From: an uncultured Tessaracoccus sp.
Lineage (GTDB): Bacteria > Actinomycetota > Actinomycetes > Propionibacteriales > Propionibacteriaceae
DNA: 21,576 nt
Assembly: GCF_947286155.1 (NCBI RefSeq)
Contig: NZ_CAMYPD010000043.1
Coordinates: forward strand, 1-21,576
Reading direction: 5' to 3'
Both the position numbers and the translations under genes were made by a program. The notes under the pieces are model-generated. The model was not told the origin of the DNA and searched no databases. It saw nothing but the letters and a program-made list of their open reading frames with translations. The first letter of the stretch is position 1. Every line of letters starts with the position of its first letter. Shown here one piece after another: positions 1-6,611 of the stretch.

Positions 1-121
1 TCATCAAACCCACCAGCCATGCAAAGAACACTACGCGCCCAGAGGGTCAACTCACGGGTGTTCGCGCTGTTTGCGTAGCGTTGCCCTAAGCCACGACGTC
101 GGAAGCCTTGGGTTCGCGGCG

Positions 122-160
122 TAGAATTGGCCCGTTTATGGTTGGTCAGCACCGGGAGGA
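122..160 (+). promoter_or_regulatory. Candidate promoter and ribosome binding site of the penicillin-binding protein gene
   Basis: A TAGAAT hexamer at 122-127 matches the -10 consensus at five of six positions. No good -35 is visible, which is common in actinobacteria. A GGGAGGA Shine-Dalgarno sequence at 154-160 lies three bases before the GTG at 164 and decides that start. Confidence 0.45.
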
Positions 161-163
161 CGA

Positions 164-2449
164 GTGAATCGCTCGAAGCAGCGAAAACCCAACGGGAAGC
201 CGCAGTGCGCCCGCAAGCGGCGAAGCCTGTGGAGGCGCCTCGCACTGGGGCTCACCATTACGGTGCTCGTCGTCGCTCTCGCTGGGCTCGGCGCGCTGGC
301 CGCGCTGTACGTCACCACCGAGGTGCCCAACCCCAACGATGACTTCCAGACCAACACCACGTTCATCTACTACGCCGACGGCAAGACCCAGCTGGGATCG
401 CTCTCGGTGCAAAACCGCGAAACCCTCGGCTACGACGAGATCCCAAAGGTGATGAAGGACGCGGTGATCGCCGCTGAGGACCGCTCATTTTGGGACAACC
501 CCGGCTTCTCGGCGCTCGGCATCGCGCGCGCGGCGTGGAGTATCGCGTCGGGTGGCGAAATGCAGGGCGGCTCCACCATCACTCAGCAGTACATCAAGAT
601 CCTCTACCTCGACTCCGAACGCACGCTGAAGCGCAAGGTGCGCGAGCTGATGCTTGCTGTGAAGCTGGGCAAGGAAGTGCCGAAGGAGGAGGTACTCGCG
701 GGCTACCTCAACACCATCTACTTCGGCCGCGGCGCCTACGGCGTGCAGGCGGCGTCGAAGTCGTACTTCCTGAAACCTGTGAGCGACGTGAGTGTCGCGG
801 AGGCGGCTACGCTCGCGGCGTTGCTCAACAACCCAGCGGGGCTGAACCCGTCGGGCGGCGAAGCCAAGCGCGCCAAGCTGCTGGGGCGCTACCAGTACGT
901 GCTGGCGGGCATGCTGGAGCAGGGTTCGATCACGAAGCAGCAGTACGACGAGGCCTACGCGCAGCTGCCGACGTTCCCCGACGTGCCGGTGAATAACCGC
1001 TACGGCGGACCGAAGGGCTACCTCATCAAGATGGTGGAGCGCGAGCTGGAAGCTGCCGGCATCCCCGAGGAGCAGATCCACGGCGGCGGCCTGCGCATCA
1101 CCACCACCATCGACAAGCGCCTGCAGGACAAGGCCGTCGAGGTGGCGCAGGAGTACACGAAGAAGGCGGCTGAAGGGAGCCGCGACGGAGCGAAAGCCGA
1201 CGACCTCCACATCGCGCTGGCTTCGGTCGATACCGCCACGGGCGGGCTGAAGGCCATGTACGGCGGGCCCGACTACGTGCAGGCGCCGCGCAACTGGGCC
1301 ACGACGGCGCGCCCGGCCGCATCCACGTTCAAGACGTTCGCGGTGATCGCTGGCCTGAGGCAGGGGTTCACGCTCAAGTCCATCTTCGACGGCAACACCT
1401 TCACGCCGCGCGGGGACTCGTCGCCGGTACACAACCAAGGTGAAGAAGAGTACGGCAACGTGACGCTCAGGCGAGCGCTGGCGAAGTCGATCAACACCGC
1501 ATTCGTCGACCTCACGCAGCAGATGGAAGGCGGCGCCGACGCGATCGCCAAGGCCGCCAACGACGCTGGCGCCCCCGAAGGCAAGGGCTGGGAGCGCAAC
1601 AACCGCCTGGCGCTCGGCGTCGCCGAGGTGAGCCCCGTCAACATAGCGAACGCGTACGCGACGCTCGCCAACGAGGGGAAACGCAACGCCGCGCACATCG
1701 TCGAGAAGGTCACCGACAGCCGCGGAGAGGTGCTGTACGAAGCCGACACCGCCGGGAAGCAGACGGTGGAGCCGGAGGTGGCGGCCAACGTTGTCGACGC
1801 GCTCACCTCCGTGGTGGACGAGGGCACCGGCGCGAAGGCATCCGAATTGGGGCGCCCCGTCGCAGGTAAAACCGGCACGAACGGCATCGACAAGAAGATC
1901 ACCTCGGCGTGGTTCGTCGGGATGACGAAGCAGGTATCGACCGCGGTGATGTTCGTTGCGGGGGATGGCGGCACGGGTGACCTCGTGCCGTATCGGGCGC
2001 CGGAGCACCGCACGTTCTATGGCTCTGGCTACCCGCTACGCACCTGGTTGGCCTACATGGAGGCCGCGACGGAGGGTCAGCCCGTCGAAGACTTCGCCAC
2101 CGCGCCGGAGTTGAAGCGGAAGCGCAAGACACCCGTCGAGGAAAAGCCCGAACCGCGAGAACCGGAGTCGACGGAGGAGTCGACGCCCGAGCCCAAGCCA
2201 TCGAAGCGAACGGAGCAGCCCAGCGAGACGCCAACGTCGGAGCCTCCCTCAGCCGAGCCTTCGGAGGAGCCGACGGAGCCTGAGCCGAGTCAGCAACCTA
2301 CCTATCGCCCGACGAAGCCTGCTCCGCAGCCCGAGCCGACGGAAACGCGGTCGACAAAGCCGCAACCATCGAAACCTAAACCGACGAAGCCGCAGCCGAC
2401 CAAGCCGCAGCCCACGCAATCTGGGGCAGGCGAGAACGCCGGGGCGTAA
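164..2449 (+). CDS. Class A (bifunctional) penicillin-binding protein, glycosyltransferase/transpeptidase
   Basis: This protein polymerises lipid II into glycan strands and cross-links the stem peptides on the outer face of the membrane. Residues 1-25 are basic and cytoplasmic, and about 26-50 form a single membrane anchor. The GT51 domain follows with EDRSFW (E105 is the expected catalytic Glu), GGSTITQQ (135-142) and YLN (181-183). The transpeptidase domain carries all three penicillin-binding motifs: S387-T-F-K390, S442-I-N444 and K569-T-G571. From about residue 645 to the end (761) lies a low-complexity Pro/Thr/Glu/Lys tail with repeated KPQPT units and no recognisable PASTA domain. The length fits actinobacterial PonA-type proteins. 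It starts at GTG 164 behind a GGGAGGA. The next gene begins about 30 bases downstream on the same strand and is probably cotranscribed. Confidence 0.95.
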   Translation: MNRSKQRKPNGKPQCARKRRSLWRRLALGLTITVLVVALAGLGALAALYVTTEVPNPNDDFQTNTTFIYYADGKTQLGSLSVQNRETLGYDEIPKVMKDAVIAAEDRSFWDNPGFSALGIARAAWSIASGGEMQGGSTITQQYIKILYLDSERTLKRKVRELMLAVKLGKEVPKEEVLAGYLNTIYFGRGAYGVQAASKSYFLKPVSDVSVAEAATLAALLNNPAGLNPSGGEAKRAKLLGRYQYVLAGMLEQGSITKQQYDEAYAQLPTFPDVPVNNRYGGPKGYLIKMVERELEAAGIPEEQIHGGGLRITTTIDKRLQDKAVEVAQEYTKKAAEGSRDGAKADDLHIALASVDTATGGLKAMYGGPDYVQAPRNWATTARPAASTFKTFAVIAGLRQGFTLKSIFDGNTFTPRGDSSPVHNQGEEEYGNVTLRRALAKSINTAFVDLTQQMEGGADAIAKAANDAGAPEGKGWERNNRLALGVAEVSPVNIANAYATLANEGKRNAAHIVEKVTDSRGEVLYEADTAGKQTVEPEVAANVVDALTSVVDEGTGAKASELGRPVAGKTGTNGIDKKITSAWFVGMTKQVSTAVMFVAGDGGTGDLVPYRAPEHRTFYGSGYPLRTWLAYMEAATEGQPVEDFATAPELKRKRKTPVEEKPEPREPESTEESTPEPKPSKRTEQPSETPTSEPPSAEPSEEPTEPEPSQQPTYRPTKPAPQPEPTETRSTKPQPSKPKPTKPQPTKPQPTQSGAGENAGA

Positions 2450-2478
2450 CGCCGCGCGAATCCATTAGGGTGACGCAG

Positions 2479-3789
2479 GTGAACAATGCACTCATTCCCG
2501 CGCTCGGCGGTCCTTTGGGTGCGCATGGGCGCAGGTCTGGGCCGTTCTTTCAGCCACTGCCCTGGGCGATCCTCGCCGCCACCGGCCTGTTCACGCTCCT
2601 GTACCTTCGGCATCTTCCGTGCATCACCACGGATCCAGCGAATCCGGTGAACGCCTACATCCGGCTGTGTTATTCGGACGTGTTGGTGAACTACTCGTAC
2701 AACGAGTGGGCGTCCGGCGTGCACCTACTGGGTGGGTCGAGCCTCGACTACCCGCCACTGCTGGCGATGCTCATCACGCTGAGTAGCTGGTTTGGGCGAT
2801 TGCTCGGCTGGCGGTTCACGTCGCAACCCGCCGGCAACGGGTACGAAGGGCTGCCCGAGTTCTTTGGCGCGACGGCGATCATGCTCTTCGCGGCCTTCCT
2901 GCTGCTCGTGGTGGTGAGCGCGCACACCGCGCGTCGTGAGGGCCGCTCCTGGGACGTCATGGTGATTGCCGCGTCCCCCGTCGTGCTCGCCGCGGGCCTC
3001 ATCAGTTGGGAGTTGTTCGGGCTGGCGCTCACCGCGCTCGCGGTACTCGCATTCAGCGCCGAGCGCACGTTTGAAGCCGCTCTGGTGGGTGGCTTGGCCG
3101 CGTCGACGTCGACGATGGCGCTGGCATTCGTCGTGGCAATGTGCGCATGGTGTGTGCTGCGGGCGCAGTGGCGGCGGTGCGCATTGTTCGCTGGGGCGTT
3201 CAGCACCACTGTGGTGCTGGTGCACGTGCCGCAGGCTGCGACGAGTCTCTCGTCGGTGTTTCGGTTCTACCACGCTGTGGTCAACGGGCAGATCAGCTAT
3301 GGATCGGTGTGGTACTTGGCTCACGACATGGGGGTGCCGCTTCGGGAATTCGGATCGCTGACGTTCGTGGTGTCGCTGCTCGTGATCGGCGTGTGGCTGG
3401 CGTGGCTGTACACGTCGCGGCGCACGCCGAGCGTGGGGGAATTGGCAGCGACGATGGTGCTCATCTGGGTGCTGCTCGCGCCGACGTATCCGCCGCAGAT
3501 GGCCTTGTGGGTGCTGTTTGCGCTGTTCTTGGTGCGCCCGGCCGGCGGTGTGCTGTGGGCGTATTCGCTCGTGCAGCTCCTGCACACTGCAGCCGTGTGG
3601 GGGAGACTTGCCGGGCACCTCGAGCCCGGCAAGAGCGGGCCATGGATGCTGTACCACCTTGTCGTGGTGCTGCGCGTCGGCTTCGAACTCGCCCTGCTGC
3701 TGGAGACCATGCACAGCGTGCGGCGGCGGGGGTCAACTGCGCATCGCACGACTGAGCGCACTCCAGAAGCCAAAAATAGTCCAAATTAG
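2479..3789 (+). CDS. Multi-pass membrane protein, GT-C/DUF2029 (GT87)-like mannosyltransferase candidate
   Basis: This is a hydrophobic protein of about 436 residues with roughly ten membrane segments. After the first segment there is a large extracytoplasmic loop containing YSDVLVNY and, further on, DYPPL. An acidic residue near the start of the first loop and a (D/E)YPP signature are typical of GT-C polyprenol-phosphate-sugar glycosyltransferases and DUF2029 proteins. Its place directly behind a class A PBP matches ponA1-Rv0051 of mycobacteria, so a role in envelope glycan synthesis is inferred, not shown. GTG 2479 is preferred over the in-frame GTG 2470 because AGGGTGA at 2467-2473 would serve 2479 as a Shine-Dalgarno. 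The last 13 codons and the TAG stop lie inside a 73-bp palindromic repeat, so the native C-terminus may have been replaced. Confidence 0.75.
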   Translation: MNNALIPALGGPLGAHGRRSGPFFQPLPWAILAATGLFTLLYLRHLPCITTDPANPVNAYIRLCYSDVLVNYSYNEWASGVHLLGGSSLDYPPLLAMLITLSSWFGRLLGWRFTSQPAGNGYEGLPEFFGATAIMLFAAFLLLVVVSAHTARREGRSWDVMVIAASPVVLAAGLISWELFGLALTALAVLAFSAERTFEAALVGGLAASTSTMALAFVVAMCAWCVLRAQWRRCALFAGAFSTTVVLVHVPQAATSLSSVFRFYHAVVNGQISYGSVWYLAHDMGVPLREFGSLTFVVSLLVIGVWLAWLYTSRRTPSVGELAATMVLIWVLLAPTYPPQMALWVLFALFLVRPAGGVLWAYSLVQLLHTAAVWGRLAGHLEPGKSGPWMLYHLVVVLRVGFELALLLETMHSVRRRGSTAHRTTERTPEAKNSPN

Positions 3790-3821
3790 GCCAAAATCAC
3801 CCTCTGGCGTGCGCTCAGTCG
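3749..3821. repeat. 73-bp palindromic repeat, copy 1
   Basis: The left arm CGACTGAGCGCACTCCAGA (3749-3767) and right arm (3803-3821) are inverted repeats, 18 of 19 positions complementary, around a 35-base A-rich centre. The same 73-base unit recurs at 20005-20077 with 58 of 73 identical positions, including AGGCCAAAATCA in the centre. This copy lies between convergent genes and contains the 3' end of the upstream membrane protein gene. It is flanked on both sides by CGCA (3745-3748 and 3822-3825), which could be a 4-bp target duplication or chance. It could also act as a bidirectional terminator. Confidence 0.85.
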
Positions 3822-3838
3822 CGCAACGCCGTTGGTCC

Positions 3839-4867
3839 CTACTCGAAGATGACTTCGTCGAAGTTAGTGGTGGTCATCCGGACGGTGACGGGAACCTCAT
3901 CGCCCACGGTGACCGGGCGGCCCGGGCCGTCGACGAACACCAACGACGCGTGCATGTGTGGCGGCTCGGCGAACGGGCGCTTGCGTCCGTCGATGGTGAA
4001 CGGGCTTGTCACCTGACCGCGGAACTCGTCGAAGGCCTCCGCGAACGGGATGAGGCGCTGCTTGAACGAACGCGCGGTGGCGGGGGCGGCGAGCGCGACG
4101 CCGTGCGCCGTGCCGCCGGAGATCACGACGAGGCAGTCTTGCGACGGGGTCTTCTCGCCGTGGTAACCAACGGGCGTCCCCTTCGGCAGCTGGTGCACGT
4201 CGAGGACCGTGCCGGTGGCGCGGTAGGCCTTCGGGTTGCCCAGCCACAAGCGGGTACCGACGCGCATCCGCACTGGCACGTCGAGTTCCGCGGCGAGGGT
4301 GCGGTAGTCGTCGAAGGAGAGGTGCGAGAACCAGATTCCCTTGTCGGCCTGCGGATGCCGGGCGACGGCCACCGCGAGCGCACGGGCCTCGTCGAGGGAA
4401 CCGGAGGCGGGCAGGTGCACCGTCCAACCACGCACATCGAGTGCGGAGAGATCGGCGCGGGGGAGCTCGTCGGGGGCGATGCCGTGGCGGTGCATCGACG
4501 TCTCCACCTCCACGAGCACGGCCGTGCCCGGGTGCTCGCGCGTGAGCGCCTGCACGTCCTCGACGCGCGAAACGGTGGTGACGACGTGCGGGTCGGCGAG
4601 GTACTGCGTCGCGAGCGCGTCGAACGGCCGCCACGGGTTCAGCACGACGATGTCGCCCGCCCAGCCGGCCTCGCGCAGCTCGGCCACCTCGTGGGCGGTG
4701 CCGACCGCGACGGTATCCAGACCGAGACGCTCGACCTCCCCCGCCAGCAAAGCGTTGCCGAAGCCGTACCCGCAGCCCTTCGCGACGGGCACGATACCCG
4801 GGCACTGCGCGACGACGTCACGCTGGTGGGCGCGCCAGAGTTCGGTGTCGATGTGGAGTTTCAGCAT
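3839..4867 (-). CDS. Alanine racemase-fold PLP-dependent protein
   Basis: A 342-residue protein with the two-domain layout of fold-III alanine racemases. VAKGCGYGFG near the N-terminus corresponds to the PLP-lysine motif VVKADAYGHG, giving Lys30 as the expected Schiff-base residue. RVGTRLW (202-208) matches the phosphate-binding region. VGYHGEKT places Tyr235 where the second catalytic Tyr of Alr lies in GYxDG. The C-terminal beta domain ends with VGDEVPV. The motifs depart from housekeeping Alr (GCGYGFG for ADAYGHG), so the substrate may not be alanine. It starts at ATG 4867, one base after the TGA of the Fem-type gene (TGACATG), so translation is probably coupled. A Fem ligase next to a racemase-like protein suggests a shared job in peptidoglycan peptide modification, but this is inference. 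Confidence 0.8.
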   Translation of the reverse strand: MLKLHIDTELWRAHQRDVVAQCPGIVPVAKGCGYGFGNALLAGEVERLGLDTVAVGTAHEVAELREAGWAGDIVVLNPWRPFDALATQYLADPHVVTTVSRVEDVQALTREHPGTAVLVEVETSMHRHGIAPDELPRADLSALDVRGWTVHLPASGSLDEARALAVAVARHPQADKGIWFSHLSFDDYRTLAAELDVPVRMRVGTRLWLGNPKAYRATGTVLDVHQLPKGTPVGYHGEKTPSQDCLVVISGGTAHGVALAAPATARSFKQRLIPFAEAFDEFRGQVTSPFTIDGRKRPFAEPPHMHASLVFVDGPGRPVTVGDEVPVTVRMTTTNFDEVIFE

Positions 4868-4868
4868 G

Positions 4869-5996
4869 TCAGCGTCGCTTCATGTAGATGTCGAAAGCCT
4901 TGTACAGCACCTTATTGATGGGGAAATCCCACTCGCCGAGATAGGCGACGGCCTCGCCGCCGGTGCCCACCTTGAACTGGATCAGGCCGAGCTCCGGATC
5001 GTCGGCGCCCACTCCCTCGACGATGCCGCGCAGGTCGTAGACGGCGCAGCCGGCGGCGTTCGCGTCGCGGATCATCTGCCACTGCACGGCATTCGATCCG
5101 CGCACCTCGCGCTTGTGCGTCGAGGATGCGCCGTAGGAGTACCAGGCGTGCTCGCCGACGGTGACGAAGGTCGTCGCGGCGACGAGATCGCCCTCGTGCT
5201 CGGAGAGGTAGAGCTTCATGCGCCCGTCCTCTTCCCCGTTGAGGGCATCCCACATGTGCTCGAAGTACACCAGCGGACGTCCGGTGAACCCGTCGCGCTC
5301 GGCGGTTTCGAGGTAGAGCTCGTGGAAGCGCGCGAGGTCGTCGCGGGTGCCGAGCCGCACCTCGACGCCCATCTTGGCCGCCTTCTTAATGTTGCGACGC
5401 CAGAGCTGATTCATGCCCTTGAGGAGCTCGTCTTCGGTTTTCTGCGTGCCGTCGGCGTGGCGAAGCGGCAGCTGGAAGTTGAACTGCGGCTGACCGGCCG
5501 CGAACCCTTCGCCGGACTCGTCGGTGATCCACCGCCGCTGCTGCAGCGCACGCAGCGCCCGGGTGCCTTCCAGGGTCGTCTCATCGGGGGTGGCCTGCGA
5601 GAGTTTGGTGATCTCGTCGTCGGCGATGGCGCTCTTGATAGTGGGGGCGCTCCAGCGACGATGCACCACCGCCGGGCCGATGCGCACCGCGAACGCGCGG
5701 TTGTGCTTGGCGTAGGCGACCAGCGCGTCGAGGTGTTCTGCGAAGTCGGTGCGTCCCCAATCGAGCACGGGCCCCTCGGGGAGGTACGCCAGGTAGCGAC
5801 GCAGCTTCGGCAGCTTGCGATACAAGATGAGCGCGGTGCCGGTGAGCTCGTCGCCATCGAAGAAGCCGACGGTCTCACCTCGCCAGTCGGACTTCACCTT
5901 GGCCCAGGCCGGAGTTTGCAGGAACGACGCGGACCCCCGCTGCGCGACGAACTCGAGCACGCGGGCTGCGGACACGGGACGAACTTGGATGCTCAC
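4869..5996 (-). CDS. FemX/MurM-type aminoacyl-tRNA:lipid II peptidyltransferase (FemAB family)
   Basis: This 375-residue protein belongs to the FemABX family, which moves an amino acid from tRNA onto the side chain of the third residue of lipid II to begin the interpeptide bridge. Family signatures are FLQTPAWAKVKSDW near the N-terminus, two GNAT-like lobes, the basic RRNIKKAAK helix, and a C-terminal DDPELGLIQFKVGTGG followed by a helical YKAFDIYMKRR end. The reading frame stays open upstream to 6140, but family similarity begins at the GTG at 5994-5996. A TACATT -10 (6009 down to 6004) lies seven bases before that GTG and no Shine-Dalgarno is present, so the mRNA is probably leaderless. The amino acid transferred (Gly or Ala) cannot be read from sequence. 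Confidence 0.88.
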   Translation of the reverse strand: MSIQVRPVSAARVLEFVAQRGSASFLQTPAWAKVKSDWRGETVGFFDGDELTGTALILYRKLPKLRRYLAYLPEGPVLDWGRTDFAEHLDALVAYAKHNRAFAVRIGPAVVHRRWSAPTIKSAIADDEITKLSQATPDETTLEGTRALRALQQRRWITDESGEGFAAGQPQFNFQLPLRHADGTQKTEDELLKGMNQLWRRNIKKAAKMGVEVRLGTRDDLARFHELYLETAERDGFTGRPLVYFEHMWDALNGEEDGRMKLYLSEHEGDLVAATTFVTVGEHAWYSYGASSTHKREVRGSNAVQWQMIRDANAAGCAVYDLRGIVEGVGADDPELGLIQFKVGTGGEAVAYLGEWDFPINKVLYKAFDIYMKRR

Positions 5997-6009
5997 GTCA
6001 GCCAATGTA
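5997..6009 (-). promoter_or_regulatory. Candidate leaderless promoter (-10) of the Fem-type gene
   Basis: On the minus strand TACATT is followed by GGCTGAC and then GTG at 5996. This is the spacing expected if transcription starts at the first base of the start codon. No clear -35 is seen. Confidence 0.45.
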
Positions 6010-6311
6010 CCCACTCGGCTCTCCAACGGCGACGGGCCACGTCGGAGGGGAGCGGGTTGGAGGTATTCTGCAGGTTCCTGCCGGTTCTCGGCCCAAAGTG
6101 CACCCTCCGCGTGGTTGGTTAGAGATGGCGAGATTCTCACCTCTCTCCTTCTCTCAATCTCGCCTGTTGAAGCAGGAGCGGTCCATTGCGTGGCCGCTCC
6201 TGCGCCTTATCTCCGAAACAACCCCGACGGGATCCCTCGCCCCCTCTTCCGAAAGTGGCTCTGACAAGCCAGAAGAATATTACTGCAACGCAGATCGATC
6301 ATTAATCGAAC
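6010..6311. other. Long divergent spacer with two tandem inverted repeats
   Basis: This 300-base region between the divergent fem and feoA starts has no convincing coding frame. It holds GGCGAGATT (6127-6135) facing AATCTCGCC (6156-6164), nine perfect pairs around a pyrimidine-rich 20-base centre. Next to it GCAGGAGCGG (6172-6181) faces CCGCTCCTGC (6194-6203), ten perfect pairs plus a wobble and one more pair around an 8-base loop. Both lie well outside the promoters proposed for the two flanking genes. They could be terminators of a short unannotated transcript, a structured RNA or protein-binding sites. I do not recognise a known riboswitch or T-box. Confidence 0.5.
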
Positions 6312-6346
6312 CCAGGTTAGGCTAACCTTATTACACCGTGTAGTAT
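6312..6346 (+). promoter_or_regulatory. IdeR/DtxR iron box overlapping the feoA promoter
   Basis: Positions 6312-6330 match the DtxR/IdeR consensus TWAGGTTAGSCTAACCTWA at 17 of 19 positions; only the first two bases differ. A -10 hexamer TAGTAT lies at 6341-6346 and a -35-like TTAGGC at 6317-6322 inside the box, 18 bases apart. Iron-loaded IdeR bound here would cover the promoter, so feoABC should be repressed when iron is sufficient. TAGTAT ends seven bases before the feoA ATG, so the transcript is probably leaderless. Confidence 0.85.
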
Positions 6347-6353
6347 CCCCGAT

Positions 6354-6611
6354 ATGAGCACGAAACAGTCACGGGAACGCGCTGAGCTGGGTGAACTGCA
6401 AGCCGGCACTGGCGCCGTCGTCACCAACGTTGTACGCACACCAGGCAACCACTTCGTCGTTCGCCGTCTCGCTGAACTCGGTATCCGTCCCGGCGCGCAG
6501 ATCACGGCCGGGCAGCGCACTCCTGGAGGCGGACGTGTTGTCGGTGTCGCCGGCGCCCATCTGGCCCTCGACCGCGCCACCCTGCGCATGCTTGAGGTGC
6601 GTCCGGCATGA
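6354..6611 (+). CDS. feoA: FeoA, SH3-like accessory protein of ferrous iron transport
   Basis: An 85-residue protein of the FeoA family, a small SH3-like beta-barrel thought to bind and regulate the FeoB channel at the cytoplasmic face. The family pattern is visible as VRRLAELGIRPGAQI followed by an RTPGGGRVV turn and a C-terminal strand with LALDRATLRMLEV. It starts at ATG 6354 with no Shine-Dalgarno; the -10 element is seven bases upstream, so the start codon is probably at or next to the transcript's first base. Its TGA overlaps the feoB start as ATGA, so the two are translationally coupled. An iron box lies directly upstream. Confidence 0.92.
   Translation: MSTKQSRERAELGELQAGTGAVVTNVVRTPGNHFVVRRLAELGIRPGAQITAGQRTPGGGRVVGVAGAHLALDRATLRMLEVRPA

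Noticed and set aside
485..2008. Long open frame on the minus strand (507 codons) opposite the penicillin-binding protein
   Set aside because: It is the shadow of a gene with all expected catalytic motifs on the plus strand. The translation is Arg/His-rich with no recognisable motif. Long antisense frames are usual in high-GC DNA.
3518..6122. Long plus-strand frames (466 and 593 codons) over the alanine racemase-like and Fem genes
   Set aside because: Both translations are low-complexity Arg/Ser/Val-rich shadows, while the minus strand encodes two clear protein families in the same place.
5997..6140. N-terminal extension of the Fem-type protein up to 6140
   Set aside because: The extra 48 residues have no family similarity, and a leaderless-type promoter fits the GTG at 5996. 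The open frame there is chance.
6010..6311. T-box or other amino-acid riboswitch ahead of the Fem-type gene
   Set aside because: I looked for the conserved T-box bulge (AGGGTGGNACCGCG) and similar cores on both strands and did not find them. The proposed promoter also lies downstream of this region.
6291..6320. GGGTTCGATT on the minus strand as a possible tRNA T-loop
   Set aside because: The bases on each side do not form a T-stem, there is no acceptor stem, D-arm or anticodon arm, and the region is the feoA promoter.
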